This document shows positions 1-9,355 of a DNA stretch of 60,795 bases, in pieces. The position numbers and the translations under genes are program-made. Location of the stretch: positions 1 to 60,795 of the forward strand of contig NZ_JAJSOK010000044.1 of NCBI RefSeq assembly GCF_021283305.1, read 5' to 3'. This stretch comes from Pseudonocardia kujensis (GTDB taxonomy: Bacteria; Actinomycetota; Actinomycetes; Mycobacteriales; Pseudonocardiaceae). The notes below the pieces were generated by a model. The model was given only the letters and a program-made list of their open reading frames with translations, made no database searches and was not told the origin of the DNA. The first letter of the stretch is position 1. Each line of letters opens with the position of its first letter.

Positions 1-359
1 TGGCCGGCGCCCTGAGCGTCTCCCTGCTCGCCGTCACCGGCATCACCAACAAGAGCCTGCGCGCCTTGATGACCGGACTGCTCGGCCAGCCCTACCCCAC
101 CAGCCGGGCCAGCTACGACCTGACCCGACTGCGCCGCAACGGCCTGATCACCCGCGTCGAAGGCCGCAACCTCTACCGGCTCACCGACGACGGCCACGCC
201 TTCGCCATCTTCTACACCAAGGTCCACAACCGCCTGCTCCGACCACTCATGGCCAGCGCACCACCCACCCCGCCACCCCTGCGGGGGGCGCTGCGCACCA
301 TCGACCAGCACATCAACGCCCGCTTCGCCGAAGCCCGTCTACCGTCGGCGACCGCCTGA
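1..359 (+). CDS. C-terminal part of a winged-helix-like hypothetical protein (5' end outside window)
   Basis: The reading frame is open from base 3 to a TGA at 357-359, so the gene begins upstream of the window and only about 118 C-terminal residues are seen. The visible part reads like a winged-helix DNA-binding fold: a stretch around MTGLLGQPY, a recognition-like helix ASYDLTRLRRNGLI, then a wing VEGRNLYRLTDDG. It closes with a helical tail containing FYTKVHNRLLRPL. From memory, long actinobacterial proteins of unknown function end this way and are often scattered among mobile DNA. I cannot see the N-terminal part that would fix the family. An inverted repeat that could end transcription follows 24 bases after the stop. 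Confidence 0.7.
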   Translation, partial: AGALSVSLLAVTGITNKSLRALMTGLLGQPYPTSRASYDLTRLRRNGLITRVEGRNLYRLTDDGHAFAIFYTKVHNRLLRPLMASAPPTPPPLRGALRTIDQHINARFAEARLPSATA

Positions 360-382
360 AACCCTGGACAACTGCCAAAGCC

Positions 383-403
383 CTAGCGACCAAGGATCGC
401 TAG
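383..403. terminator. short perfect inverted repeat downstream of the first gene
   Basis: CTAGCGA (383-389) pairs with TCGCTAG (397-403) around a 7-base loop. It lies between two convergent genes and has no U-tract, so a role as a weak bidirectional terminator is only inferred. Confidence 0.35.
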
Positions 404-404
404 T

Positions 405-426
405 CCCGCGAGTCGGCACTTCCGGG
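405..426. repeat. 22-bp dispersed intergenic repeat, copy 1
   Basis: The 22 bases are identical, in inverted orientation, to 13465-13486. The reverse complement begins CCCGGAAGTGCCGACTCGCG. Both copies sit just beyond gene ends and close to an ACCGCACCTC tract, which suggests a dispersed intergenic repeat family rather than chance. The function is unknown. Confidence 0.6.
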
Positions 427-496
427 TCACCGAACCGCACCTCCCGGGACCGCACGTTCGGTCGCGCGGGAGTGCCGGCTCGCGGATCAGCTCCCA

Positions 497-1543
497 TTAG
501 AGGGTGTAGGTGCTGCCGGCGCTGGGGGCGATCCACGCGTCGGGCAGGGCGGCGGCGAGGGCGTGCTGGGCACGCCAGCCCGTGCAGTGCCCGGGGACCA
601 GCACGGCCGGGTCCGCCGCGCGCAGCGCCGCGACGGTCGGTGCGATGACCGGCTCGAAGTGGGGACCGCCGAGGTGCAGGCCGCCGATCAGCGCGTACAG
701 CCCGGCGACGCCGGTCAGCCGCTGCGCGTGCCGGACGATGTTGACCGCGCCGGCGTGCCCGCAGCCGGTGAGCACCACCAGCCCCTTGTCCCGCACGTGC
801 ACGACGAGCGCCTGGTCGTCGACCACGGCGGCGTCGTGCTCCCAGGCCGACCCGGTCCACGCCTGGTGCGCGGGCGGCATGCCGCGCTCGAACTCCGTGG
901 TCCGGTCGACCTCGCCGGTGATCAGGACCGCGCCGTCGAGCAGCACCGACGGGACCCGCCGCTCGACGAGCGCGAACCCCTCCCCCGCCAGCGCCCGGGG
1001 GCTGAGCGTCGGCAGCTCCCGGGTGTCGCCGCCGGGCAGCGCGAACCGGCGCCGGGTCCACGCCGCCGGGTGCAGGACCATCGGGAGCGCGCGCGGGCCC
1101 TTCCGCCCGGCGAGCCCGGCCAGCCCGCCCGCGTGGTCGGGGTGCCCGTGGCTGAGCACGATCGCCTGCACGCCGGTGAGGTCGGCGCCGACGCGCTCGG
1201 CGTTGACCGTGAGCGCATCGGGCGAGAGGCCGGCGTCGAGCAGCAGCGAGGTGGTCGCCGCGCCGCGCCGCACCGTGACCAGCGCGGCGAACCCGTGCTC
1301 GGCCCTCAGCCCGACGTCGGCGGCGCCGCCCACGAACTGCGCGGCGGTGGCGCGGCCCGCGCCCAACCCGACGCGCGAGACCCGCTCGTCGCCGGTGAGC
1401 AGGGCGTCGAACACGTTCTCCACCAGTGTGGTGATCCGCACCTCGTCGACGGGTTCGAGCTGGATCGGGTCGACCGCGGGTCCCTCGGCGGGCCGGGGCA
1501 CGCCCTGCGCGACCTCGGTCGGGCTCGCATGTCCGTCGCACAT
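497..1543 (-). CDS. MBL-fold metallo-hydrolase (COG1237-like)
   Basis: The protein is 348 aa and starts at ATG 1543. The metallo-beta-lactamase signature HGHPDH lies at residues 132-137. It is followed by LTGCGHAGAVN and GGLHLGGPHF in the C-terminal half, and VPGHCTG near the end. The GCGHAG and GGLHL motifs are typical of the COG1237 branch, which includes the archaeal enzyme annotated as a dihydropterin-related synthase; the bacterial substrate is unknown. Two metal ions bound by the His/Asp cluster are expected. There is no signal peptide, so it is probably cytoplasmic. A TACGGT hexamer ends 6 bases before the ATG, so the mRNA may be leaderless. It is divergent from the MprF-like gene. Confidence 0.85.
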   Translation of the reverse strand: MCDGHASPTEVAQGVPRPAEGPAVDPIQLEPVDEVRITTLVENVFDALLTGDERVSRVGLGAGRATAAQFVGGAADVGLRAEHGFAALVTVRRGAATTSLLLDAGLSPDALTVNAERVGADLTGVQAIVLSHGHPDHAGGLAGLAGRKGPRALPMVLHPAAWTRRRFALPGGDTRELPTLSPRALAGEGFALVERRVPSVLLDGAVLITGEVDRTTEFERGMPPAHQAWTGSAWEHDAAVVDDQALVVHVRDKGLVVLTGCGHAGAVNIVRHAQRLTGVAGLYALIGGLHLGGPHFEPVIAPTVAALRAADPAVLVPGHCTGWRAQHALAAALPDAWIAPSAGSTYTL

Positions 1544-1549
1544 TGCCGC

Positions 1550-1555
1550 ACCGTA
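1550..1555 (-). promoter_or_regulatory. putative leaderless -10 element (TACGGT)
   Basis: TACGGT on the minus strand is separated by 6 bases from the ATG of the MBL hydrolase. This is the spacing expected if transcription starts on the start codon. No clear -35 box is visible. Confidence 0.4.
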
Positions 1556-1627
1556 ACGCCGCCCTCGATCCGCCGAACAGCCAGCAGACGACGGCGCGGT
1601 CACGGCGCGGCGCCCGGGGAGGCGATC

Positions 1628-3744
1628 ATGACCGACGGCACGACGGCTCGTCCCGCCCGCCGCCTCCCGGCACTCGCCCCGCTGGCGGCGAAGGTGCGGA
1701 CGCTGGTGCGCCGCACCCCGTTCACCAGCACGGTCGTGCTCGTGATGATCGTCGCCGGGTTCGCCACCGGTGCGTTCTGGCGAGCCGCCGACGGCCAGGC
1801 CTGGTACCCGTGGATCGCCTACGGGGTGCCCTCGCTGGAGAGCGGCCGCTGGTGGACGGTGCTCACCGGGCCGTTCCTCGCCGTCGTCCCGCCCTTCTAC
1901 CTCGCCATGACCGGCAGCTTCGCGCTGTTCGTCGGCTGGGCGGAGTGGCGGCTGGGCACCGGGCTCGCCGCGCTCACCGCCGTCGCCGGGCAGCTGCTCG
2001 GCATCCTCACCGCGCTGGGCTTCCTGCTCCTGGTGCGCGGCAACGGCTGGCCCTGGGCGGACGCCACGAGTCGGTTGCTCGACGTCGGGTTCTCGGCGGG
2101 CGCGCTCGCCGCGCTCGCCGTGACCAGCGCGACCCTGCGCCCGCCGTGGCGGCTGCGGCTGCGGCTCGCCCTGGCCCTCTACGTGCTCGCCTCGGCGGTC
2201 TACCTGGGCTCGCTGGCCGACCTGGAGCACCTCGTCGCGGTACTGATCGCGCTGGTGGTGGGGCCGCGGTTGGTCCGCGGCCGGGCGGTGCCGGCCGGAC
2301 GGCCGAGCCGGCGGGAGTGGCGCCTGCTCGCGGTGTTCGTGCTGATCCTCCAGGCGGCCGGGTCGGTGCTGAGCTTCCTGCTCCCCAACGACGGCCCGCT
2401 CGGGCCGACCGGGAACCCGGAGTCGAGCTGGATCGACCTCGCGATCACGGTCGTCGTGGTCGCGCTGCTGGTCAACGGCCTGCGCAAGGGCCGGCGCGTC
2501 GCCTGGCGATGGGCCGTGGGGCTGTCCGTGTTCAACGTGCTCCTGGGCCTGCTCGTCGCCGCGGTGTTCGTCGTCGCGGCGCATGTGGAGGGGGGTGCCG
2601 CGACCCTCGACCAGCCGGGCATCTTCGTCGCCGACCGGCTCGCCTGGACGGTGCTGCTCGTGCTGCTCCTGGTGGGGCGGCGCGCGTGGCGGGTGCCGTC
2701 GCGCCGGGCCCGACGAGCGGTCGGCGGCGTCACCGACCGCGAGACGGCGGTCGCCCTGCTGCGCCGGCACGGCGGCGGCACCGTCTCGTGGATGGCCACG
2801 TGGCCGGACAACGAGTGGTTCGTGACCGCGGACGGCGAGTCCTGCGTGGCCTTCCAGCGGCACGCCGGGGTGGCCATCGGCCTCGGCGACCCGATCGGGC
2901 CGCAGCCGCTCGCCGCCCTCGGGGAGTTCGGGGTGCGCAGCGAGACGGCCGGGCTCATCCCGTGCCTCTTCTCCGCGTCCGACCGCACCGCCCGCGCGGC
3001 CCGGGACGCGGGCTGGTTCAGCGCGCAGGTCGCCGAGGACACCCTCGTCGACCTGCCCGACCTGGAGTTCCGCGGGAAGGCCTGGCAGGACGTGCGGTCG
3101 GCGCTGAACAAGGCGGGCAAGCAGGGGATCACCCACCGGCTCGTCCGGCTGGCCGACGAGCGGCACGCGGTCGTCGACCAGGTGCGGGAGCTCTCCGAGC
3201 AGTGGGTCGGCGGCAAGGGCCTGCCGGAGATGGGGTTCACCCTCGGTGGCGTCGACGAGGCTCTGGACCCGAACGTCCGGGTCGGGCTGGCGGTCGACGC
3301 CGACGGCCTGGTGCACGGCGTGACCTCGTGGCTGCCGGTGTACGCCACGGGCGGCACGTGCGGGGCTGGACGCTCGACGTGATGCGGCGGCGGGAGGGCG
3401 GGTTCCGGCCCGTCGTCGAGTTCCTCATCGCCTCGGCCTGCCTGGCGTTCCGCGAGGAGGGGGCGGCGGTCGTGTCGCTCTCGGGCGCCCCGCTGGCCCG
3501 TACCGACGCCTCCGGCGACACGGCGGTGCTCGACCGGCTCCTCGACACCCTCGGCGCCCGGCTGGAGCCGCTGTACGGCTTCCGCTCGCTGCACGCGTTC
3601 AAGGCCAAGTTCCAGCCGCGGTACGAGCCCATGCACCTGGTCTTCCGCGACGAGGCGGACCTCCCGCGGCTGGGTGTGGCGCTCACCCGCGCCTACCTGC
3701 CGGACACCTCGACCCGCGAGCTCGTGCGGCTCGCCCGGGCGTAG
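1628..3744 (+). pseudogene. MprF-like membrane lysyl-lipid synthase, split by a one-base frameshift
   Basis: The start ATG 1628 follows GGGGAGG. Residues 1 to about 370 hold several hydrophobic helices. The rest is a DUF2156/MprF catalytic domain with the motif GKAWQDVRSALNKAGKQG. This family transfers lysine (or another amino acid) from charged tRNA to phosphatidylglycerol, lowering surface charge and helping resist cationic peptides. The frame ends early at TGA 3380-3382. Homologous sequence continues in the -1 frame from about VRGWTLDVM to TAG 3742-3744. One base appears to be missing next to 3357-3358; restoring it gives about 705 aa, a normal length. The lesion is either a real inactivation, a sequencing error or, least likely, programmed frameshifting. 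Confidence 0.8.
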
Positions 3745-3821
3745 GCACTCCTCCGGCCGGTGCCTGCTCCCCCGCCGGCCGGCGGGGGTCGTGAACCGTT
3801 CCCGCCGGGGGGACTGATCGC

Positions 3822-3827
3822 TAGAGT
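3822..3827 (+). promoter_or_regulatory. putative leaderless -10 element (TAGAGT)
   Basis: TAGAGT ends 6 bases before the ATG at 3834, and no Shine-Dalgarno sequence is present in that gap. The layout fits transcription starting on the A of the start codon. Confidence 0.5.
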
Positions 3828-3833
3828 CCGCGC

Positions 3834-4484
3834 ATGGCCGAGGCGTCCGCCCAGCAGTCCGAGGACGAGTTCGCTCCGACCGAGCGCGGCGCGGCCGAGC
3901 GGCTCACCTTCTTCTCCGACGCGGTCGTGGCCATCGCGATCACGCTGCTCGCGATCGAGCTGCCGGTGCCGCAGGGCGCCACCGCCGCCGAGCTCGCGGC
4001 CGGGTTCCTGGCCAACCGCGGCGAGTACCTGGCGTTCCTCATCAGCTTCGCGGTGATCGCCCGGCACTGGATCAGCCACCACCGGGTCTTCCGCTACGTC
4101 GGGCGCGCCACCCTCCCGCTGACCTGGCTGAACATGCTGTGGCTGCTGATCATCGTGCTCACGCCGTTCTTCACCCGGCTCATCTCCGAGGAGCACATCG
4201 ACTTCGCGCGCTTCGCCGTCTACGCCCTCGCGGAGACCGTGCAGATCGGCACCTTCGCCGTCATCCTCGCGGTCCTCAGCCGCAGCCGGGGGTACATCGT
4301 CGGGACGCCGGGGCAGCTCGTCCGCTACGGCTGGGTGCCGTCGGCGGTCACCGGGTTCGCGTTCCTGGTGTCCATCCCGTTGTTCCCGCTGCTCGGCGTG
4401 TGGTCGTTCGCCGTCTGGGCGGTCGTGCCCTTCCTCGGGGACCGGATCACCGCCGCGATGGGCATCACCGGCGACGACATCTGA
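3834..4484 (+). CDS. TMEM175 (DUF1211) family potassium channel
   Basis: The protein is 216 aa with about six hydrophobic helices. Helix 1 carries the family signature: RLTFFSDAVVAIAITLL at roughly residues 23-39, where the FSDAV...TLL pattern lines the pore in known bacterial TMEM175 channels. A second conserved element is ARHWISHHRVF in the loop after helix 2. Bacterial members are tetramers with one repeat per subunit that conduct K+ across the cytoplasmic membrane. The first about 20 residues are acidic and cytoplasmic. It stands alone, convergent with pheT, and lies far from the K+ uptake genes at 44-47 kb. Family assignment is firm; the channel role here is by homology. Confidence 0.9.
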   Translation: MAEASAQQSEDEFAPTERGAAERLTFFSDAVVAIAITLLAIELPVPQGATAAELAAGFLANRGEYLAFLISFAVIARHWISHHRVFRYVGRATLPLTWLNMLWLLIIVLTPFFTRLISEEHIDFARFAVYALAETVQIGTFAVILAVLSRSRGYIVGTPGQLVRYGWVPSAVTGFAFLVSIPLFPLLGVWSFAVWAVVPFLGDRITAAMGITGDDI

Positions 4485-4524
4485 GCCGGTGCGACACGCA
4501 CGCCGGGGCCGGCCGCCGGGGCGG

Positions 4525-7017
4525 TCACCGCAGGACGGCCCCGACGCGCTCGGCCGCGAGGGCGACCGCGGCGTCGCGGGCCGCGTTCGCCTCCTCGTTG
4601 GTCAGCGTGCGGTCCGGAGCCCGGAACCGGAGGGCGTAGGCGAGCGAGCGGTTCCCCTCGCCGACCTGCGCACCGGTGTAGACGTCGAACAGCCGGACCT
4701 CCTCGAGCAGCGCGCCGCCGCCCTCGGTGAGGGCCGCGGCGACCTCGGCCGCCGGGACCGCCTCGTCCGTGACCAGGGCGACGTCGACCGAGACCGGCGG
4801 GTACGGCGAGACGTGCGGCGCCGGCCGCGCGTCCTGCAGCGGGATCGCGTCGAGGTCGAGCTCCATCGCGCAGGTGCGCGGCGGAAGGCCCAGCGCCTCC
4901 ACGACCTTCGGGTGCAGCTCGCCGGCATGCCCGACGACCCACTCCCCCACCCGCAGCGCGCCGCACCGGCCCGGGTGCCACGGGGCCAGCTCCGCCTTGG
5001 TCACCCGCAGCGCGACGCCCGCGGCGGCGCCGACGAGCCGGCCCGCCTCGATCGCGTCCTGCCAGCCGGCCCTGCGCCCGGGGCCCCACCAGCCGCGCGG
5101 CTCGCGGTCCCCGGCCAGCACGACGCCGACGTGCACGGGCTGGGCGGGCAGCGCCGCCTCGATCATCGCGATCTCGGAGTCCGTCGGCCGCCGGTCGACG
5201 CCCGGGTCCGGCATCGGCACGGGGTTGCGGTGCGGCAGCACGACCTGGGACAACGCGTAGAGCGCGAGGTCGTCGAACCCGCGGGCCTTGTTGCGCACCA
5301 GCGTCTCGAGCAGGCCCGGCAGCAGCGTGGTCGCGAGCCGGTCGCGGTCCGCGTCGAGCGGGTTGGCCACCGTGACGGTCCGCCGCCGGACGTCGTCCTC
5401 GGGCAGGCCCAAGGCGTCCCACACCGCGTCGGCGACGAACGGGAAGGGTTCCACCTCGACGTGCCCGGCCTCGGCCAGCGCGCGGGACACGGACCGCTTG
5501 CGCAGCTGGGCGGGGGTCAGCCCACGCCCGGCCGGCGCCGGCGGCAGGGTCGACGGGATGGTCTCGTAGCCCTCGAGCCGCAGGACCTCCTCGACCAGCG
5601 CCGCGGGCAGGTCCAGGTCCGGCCGCCACGACGGCGGCGTCGCGACCACCAGGGTGGTCGAACCGGCCTTGCCGTCGCCGCTGGTCTCCAGCTCCACCGC
5701 GCAGCCGACCTGGGCGAGCCGCGCGACCGTCGCCCCCCGCGCGTAGGTCACGCCGGCGGTGCGGTCCGGCAGGTCCAGCGCCATCCGGACCGGCGGGAGC
5801 ACCGGCGCGGCGCCCACGTCGGTGCGGCCCGGCTCGATCCGGCCGCCGCCGTGCTCCACCAGCAGGTTCGCGACCGCTTCGGCCGCGATCGGCGGGAGCT
5901 GCGGGTCGACGGAGCGCTCGAAGCGCTTCGACGCCTCACTGGGCAGCTTGTGCCGGCGGGCGGCGCGCGCGATGACGGTCGGCGCGAAGTGCGCGGCCTC
6001 GATCACGACGTCGACCGAGCCCGTCCTGTCCAGCGGGATCTCGGTGGAGGCCCCGCCCATCACGCCGGCGAGGCCGATCGCCCCGGAGTCGTCCGCGATG
6101 ACCAGGTCGTCCGGGTCGAGGGTGCGCTCGACGTCGTCGAGGGTCCGGAGCTTCTCCCCCGCCTCGGCCCGGCGCACGACGATCTCGCCCTGCAGCCGGG
6201 TCGCGTCGTAGGCGTGGATCGGCTGGCCCAGGTCGAGCATCACGAAGTTGGTGACGTCGACGGTGAGCGAGATCGGCCGCATCCCGGCGGCCAGCAGCCG
6301 GCGCTGCATCCACCACGGGGTGGGAGCGCTCGCGTCGACGCCGGTGACCCGCCGGGTGACGAACCGCGGGCAGCCGGCCTCGTCGGCGATGCGGACCGGC
6401 CAGGCCGGGCCCTCCGCCTCCGGGACCTGCACCCGTCGGGCCGGGTCGGTGAAGTCCTCGCCGAGGGACGCGGCGAGCTCGCGGGCGATCCCGCGCACGG
6501 CGAAGCAGTAGCCCCGGTCCGGCGTGATGGCCAGCTCGACGACCGGGTCGTCGACCCCGAGCAGCGGCAGCGCGTCGGCCCCGGGCTCGGCGGTGCCCGG
6601 CGGCAGCACGAGGATGCCCGAGTGGTCGGCGCCGAGGCCGAGCTCCTTGGCCGAGCAGATCATCCCGTTCGAGGTGCGGCCGTAGGTCTTGCGCGCCGAG
6701 ATCGGGAACGGGCCCGGCAGGACCGCGCCGGGCTGCGCGACGACCACGAGGTCGCCCGCCACGAAGTTCCGCGCGCCGCAGACGATCCCGCGCACGCCGT
6801 CGCCGAGGTCGACCTGGCAGTACCGGATCGGCTTCTTGAACTCGGTGAGCTCCTCGATCTCCAGCACGCGCCCGACGGTCAGCGGACCGGTCAGCTCCGG
6901 CGTCCCGTGGATCTCCTCGAGCTCCAGGCCGACGCGCACGAAGGCCTCGCCGACCGCCGCGGCGTCGGCGGGCACCTCGGCGACGTGGTCGCGCAGCCAG
7001 GACAGGGGGACTCGCAC
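4525..7017 (-). CDS. pheT: phenylalanyl-tRNA synthetase beta subunit
   Basis: Beta subunit (830 aa) of the alpha2-beta2 enzyme that charges tRNA-Phe. I chose GTG 7017, giving VRVPLSWLRDHV, because GAGGAG lies 7 bases upstream; an in-frame ATG farther upstream would fall inside pheS. Domains in order: an N-terminal region plus tRNA-binding (EMAP-like) domain to about residue 150, the B3/B4 editing domain, and the B5 DNA-binding-like domain. A catalytic-like core around FPFVADAVWDALGL follows, then a C-terminal FDX-ACB anticodon-binding domain beginning near SPYPPVSVDVALV. It lies 10 bases after the pheS stop, so the two are co-transcribed and probably coupled. Confidence 0.97.
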   Translation of the reverse strand: MRVPLSWLRDHVAEVPADAAAVGEAFVRVGLELEEIHGTPELTGPLTVGRVLEIEELTEFKKPIRYCQVDLGDGVRGIVCGARNFVAGDLVVVAQPGAVLPGPFPISARKTYGRTSNGMICSAKELGLGADHSGILVLPPGTAEPGADALPLLGVDDPVVELAITPDRGYCFAVRGIARELAASLGEDFTDPARRVQVPEAEGPAWPVRIADEAGCPRFVTRRVTGVDASAPTPWWMQRRLLAAGMRPISLTVDVTNFVMLDLGQPIHAYDATRLQGEIVVRRAEAGEKLRTLDDVERTLDPDDLVIADDSGAIGLAGVMGGASTEIPLDRTGSVDVVIEAAHFAPTVIARAARRHKLPSEASKRFERSVDPQLPPIAAEAVANLLVEHGGGRIEPGRTDVGAAPVLPPVRMALDLPDRTAGVTYARGATVARLAQVGCAVELETSGDGKAGSTTLVVATPPSWRPDLDLPAALVEEVLRLEGYETIPSTLPPAPAGRGLTPAQLRKRSVSRALAEAGHVEVEPFPFVADAVWDALGLPEDDVRRRTVTVANPLDADRDRLATTLLPGLLETLVRNKARGFDDLALYALSQVVLPHRNPVPMPDPGVDRRPTDSEIAMIEAALPAQPVHVGVVLAGDREPRGWWGPGRRAGWQDAIEAGRLVGAAAGVALRVTKAELAPWHPGRCGALRVGEWVVGHAGELHPKVVEALGLPPRTCAMELDLDAIPLQDARPAPHVSPYPPVSVDVALVTDEAVPAAEVAAALTEGGGALLEEVRLFDVYTGAQVGEGNRSLAYALRFRAPDRTLTNEEANAARDAAVALAAERVGAVLR

Positions 7018-7027
7018 CGAATACTCC

Positions 7028-8056
7028 TCAGATACCGAACGCGCGGCTGAACCGGACGTCGCCCTCGACCATGTCTCGCATGTCGGGCAGGCCGTTGCGG
7101 AACTGCAGGGTGCGCTCCAGGCCCATGCCGAAGGCGAAGCCGGAGTAGACCTCCGGGTCGACACCGCAGGCGCGCAGGACGTTGGGGTTGACCATCCCGC
7201 AGCCGCCCCACTCGACCCAGCCGGCGCCGCCCTTCTTCTCCGGGAACCAGACGTCCACCTCGGCCGACGGCTCGGTGAACGGGAAGAAGCTCGGCCGCAG
7301 CCGGGTGGTCGACTCGGCCCCGAACATGGCGCGGGCGAACGCGTCGAGCGTGCCCTTGAGGTGCGCCATGGTGATGCCCTTGTCCACCGCCAGGCCCTCG
7401 ACCTGGTGGAAGACGGGGGTGTGGGTGGCGTCGAGCTCGTCCGTGCGGAAGGTCCGGCCCGGGCAGACCACGTACACCGGCAGCTCGCGCTCCAGCAGGG
7501 CGCGGACCTGCACCGGCGAGGTGTGCGTGCGCAGCACCGTGCCCTGGTCCGAGCCCAGGTAGAACGTGTCCTGCATGGTGCGCGCCGGGTGGTCCTTGCC
7601 GAAGTTCAGCGCGTCGAAGTTCAGCCAGGAGGACTCCACCTCGGGGCCCTCGGCGACCTCGTAGCCCATCGCGACGAACACGTCCGCGATCCGCTCGGCG
7701 ATCTGGGTGATCGGGTGCCGGGCACCACGCGGCCGCCGGTCCCAGGGCAGGGTGACGTCGACGGACTCCTCGGCCAGCACGCGCGCGTCCCGCTCGGCGA
7801 GGAGGACCTCGCGGCGGGAGTCGAACGCGGTCTGGACCTCCTGGCGGGCGGCGTTGACCCGCTTCCCGGCGTCGGCCCGCTCGGGGCCGGGCAGGCTGCC
7901 GAGGGAGCGGCGGGCCAGCAGCACCGGCGCCTTGTCGCCGAGGTGCGCGGGCTTGGCCGCGGCCAGGGCGTCGAGATCACCCGCGGCGTCGAACGCCTCG
8001 ACCGCGGCCTTGACGGCGGCGTCCAGCGACGCGGCGTCGAGCAGGTTCTCGGTCAT
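7028..8056 (-). CDS. pheS: phenylalanyl-tRNA synthetase alpha subunit
   Basis: Catalytic alpha subunit, 342 aa, the usual length. The N-terminal 90 residues form the coiled-coil tRNA arm. The class II core follows, with motif 2 at GRTFRTDELDATHTPVFHQ and motif 3 at GFAFGMGLERTL (about residues 306-317). The FAFGMG residues line the phenylalanine/ATP pocket. ATG 8056 is preceded by GAGGGAA. It starts 9 bases after the stop of the rRNA methylase gene, so it appears to be read from the infC-rpmI-rplT transcript. No T-box or Phe attenuator is visible ahead of it. Confidence 0.97.
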   Translation of the reverse strand: MTENLLDAASLDAAVKAAVEAFDAAGDLDALAAAKPAHLGDKAPVLLARRSLGSLPGPERADAGKRVNAARQEVQTAFDSRREVLLAERDARVLAEESVDVTLPWDRRPRGARHPITQIAERIADVFVAMGYEVAEGPEVESSWLNFDALNFGKDHPARTMQDTFYLGSDQGTVLRTHTSPVQVRALLERELPVYVVCPGRTFRTDELDATHTPVFHQVEGLAVDKGITMAHLKGTLDAFARAMFGAESTTRLRPSFFPFTEPSAEVDVWFPEKKGGAGWVEWGGCGMVNPNVLRACGVDPEVYSGFAFGMGLERTLQFRNGLPDMRDMVEGDVRFSRAFGI

Positions 8057-8065
8057 CGGGTTCCC

Positions 8066-8884
8066 TCATGCACGGTCGGTGATCCTAGAGCGCCGGTGTG
8101 CGGCGCTCGCGTACAGGCAGACCGCCGCGGCGGTCGCGAGGTTGAGGCTCTCGGCGCGGCCGTAGAGCGGCACCCGGACCCGGTGGTCGGCCGCGTTCAG
8201 GACGGTCTCCGGGACACCGTGTGCCTCGCCACCGAATATCCATGCCACCCGGCCGCCGAGGACCTCCGCGGCCTCCGGGGCGTGCAGGTCGAGCTCGCCG
8301 CGCCCGTCGGCCGCGAGCAGGGTCAGCCCGGCGGCGCGGCAGGCCTCGAGCAGGCGGGGGGTGTCCCGGTCCCGCGCGACGGGCAGGTGGAAGACGCTGC
8401 CGGTGGAGGCCCGGACCGCCTTGCCGTTGTGCGGGTCGACGCTGTCGCCGGCCAGGACCACGGCGTCGGCGCCCGCCGCGTCGGCGGCGCGCAGCACGGT
8501 GCCGGCGTTGCCGGGCTCGGACACGCCCGCCAGGACGGCGACGAGCTGCGGGGAGTCCGCGAGTGCGGCGGCGACCGGGACGTCGATCAGGTCACAGACG
8601 GCCACGAGGCCCTGGGGGGTGACCGTGTCGGAGAGGACCTCGGCGACCCGGTCGCTCACCACGGTCACCGGGATGCCCCGGCCCTCGGCGATCCCGACGA
8701 TGTCGGCGTTGCGCTCGACCGCGAGCGGGGTCGCGAAGAGCTCGTGCACCCGGACCTCGGCGGTCACGGCCTCCCGCACGGCCTGGGCGCCCTCGACGAG
8801 GAACCGCCCGGCCTTGTCACGACCCGCGCGCCGCAGCAGCTTGCGGGCTGCCACGACGCGCGGGGTGCGTTCCGTACCGAGCAC
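8066..8884 (-). CDS. TrmH/SpoU family rRNA 2'-O-methyltransferase
   Basis: The protein is 272 aa from GTG 8884. The N-terminal substrate-binding domain is marked by AARKLLRRAGRDKAGRFLVE. The C-terminal SPOUT knot carries the three family motifs: AGVSEPGNAGTVLRAADAAG (motif 1 with N and R), WIFGGEAHGVP (motif 2) and VRVPLYGRAESLNLATAAAV (motif 3, the SAM knot). The methyl donor is SAM and the substrate a ribose of 23S rRNA. In M. tuberculosis a homologue, called tsnR, sits in the same place after rplT. The name reflects thiostrepton resistance elsewhere and is not evidence of resistance here. The start lies only 9 bases after the rplT stop. Confidence 0.92.
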   Translation of the reverse strand: MLGTERTPRVVAARKLLRRAGRDKAGRFLVEGAQAVREAVTAEVRVHELFATPLAVERNADIVGIAEGRGIPVTVVSDRVAEVLSDTVTPQGLVAVCDLIDVPVAAALADSPQLVAVLAGVSEPGNAGTVLRAADAAGADAVVLAGDSVDPHNGKAVRASTGSVFHLPVARDRDTPRLLEACRAAGLTLLAADGRGELDLHAPEAAEVLGGRVAWIFGGEAHGVPETVLNAADHRVRVPLYGRAESLNLATAAAVCLYASAAHRRSRITDRA

Positions 8885-8892
8885 GTGCTCGG

Positions 8893-9279
8893 TCAGGCGG
8901 CACTCTCGTTCTGCGGCGCCTGCGCCGGGACGTTGGCCTTGGCCAGGTCGACCAGGGCGGCGAACGCGGTCGGGTCGCTGATCGCGAGCTCCGACAGGTT
9001 CTTGCGGTCCACCTCGACGCCCGCGGCCTTGAGGCCCTGGACGAAGCGGTTGTAGGTCATGCCGTTGGCACGGGCCGCGGCGTTGATGCGGGTGATCCAC
9101 AGCTGCCGGAAGTCGCCCTTCTTGGCGCGACGGTCGCGGTAGGCGTAGGTCATCGAGTGGAGCTGCTGCTCCTTGGCCTTGCGGTAGAGCCGCGACCGCT
9201 GACCGCGGTAGCCGGCGGACGCCTCGAGGATCGTCCGGCGCTTCTTCTGGGCGTTCACCGCGCGCTTGACGCGTGCCAT
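8893..9279 (-). CDS. rplT: 50S ribosomal protein L20
   Basis: 128 aa starting MARVKRAVNAQKKRR, the invariant L20 N-terminus, with GYRGQRSRLYR and RRAKKGDFRQLWI behind it. L20 binds 23S rRNA early in 50S assembly. The basic N-terminal arm inserts into the rRNA, and the C-terminal globular part ends in an alanine-rich tail slightly longer than in E. coli. It is the third gene of the infC operon. The 134-base gap to rpmI contains a 30-bp tandem repeat. L20 represses this operon in some bacteria, but I do not recognise an L20-binding structure here. Confidence 0.98.
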   Translation of the reverse strand: MARVKRAVNAQKKRRTILEASAGYRGQRSRLYRKAKEQQLHSMTYAYRDRRAKKGDFRQLWITRINAAARANGMTYNRFVQGLKAAGVEVDRKNLSELAISDPTAFAALVDLAKANVPAQAPQNESAA

Positions 9280-9355
9280 GGGTCTGTCCTGTCTCTCGGG
9301 TGGCCGGCCCCGGGGGATGGGCAGGCCGGTTCAGCGGGTGGGTGCGGTGAGCCTC

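Noticed and set aside
563..1627. Long plus-strand frame running into the MprF-like gene
   Set aside because: Its first 350 codons are antisense to the MBL hydrolase and have no domain. The gene starts at ATG 1628 after a good ribosome site.
3340..3390. Programmed -1 frameshifting in the MprF-like gene
   Set aside because: No slippery heptamer or downstream stem-loop is apparent at the junction. A missing base is simpler.
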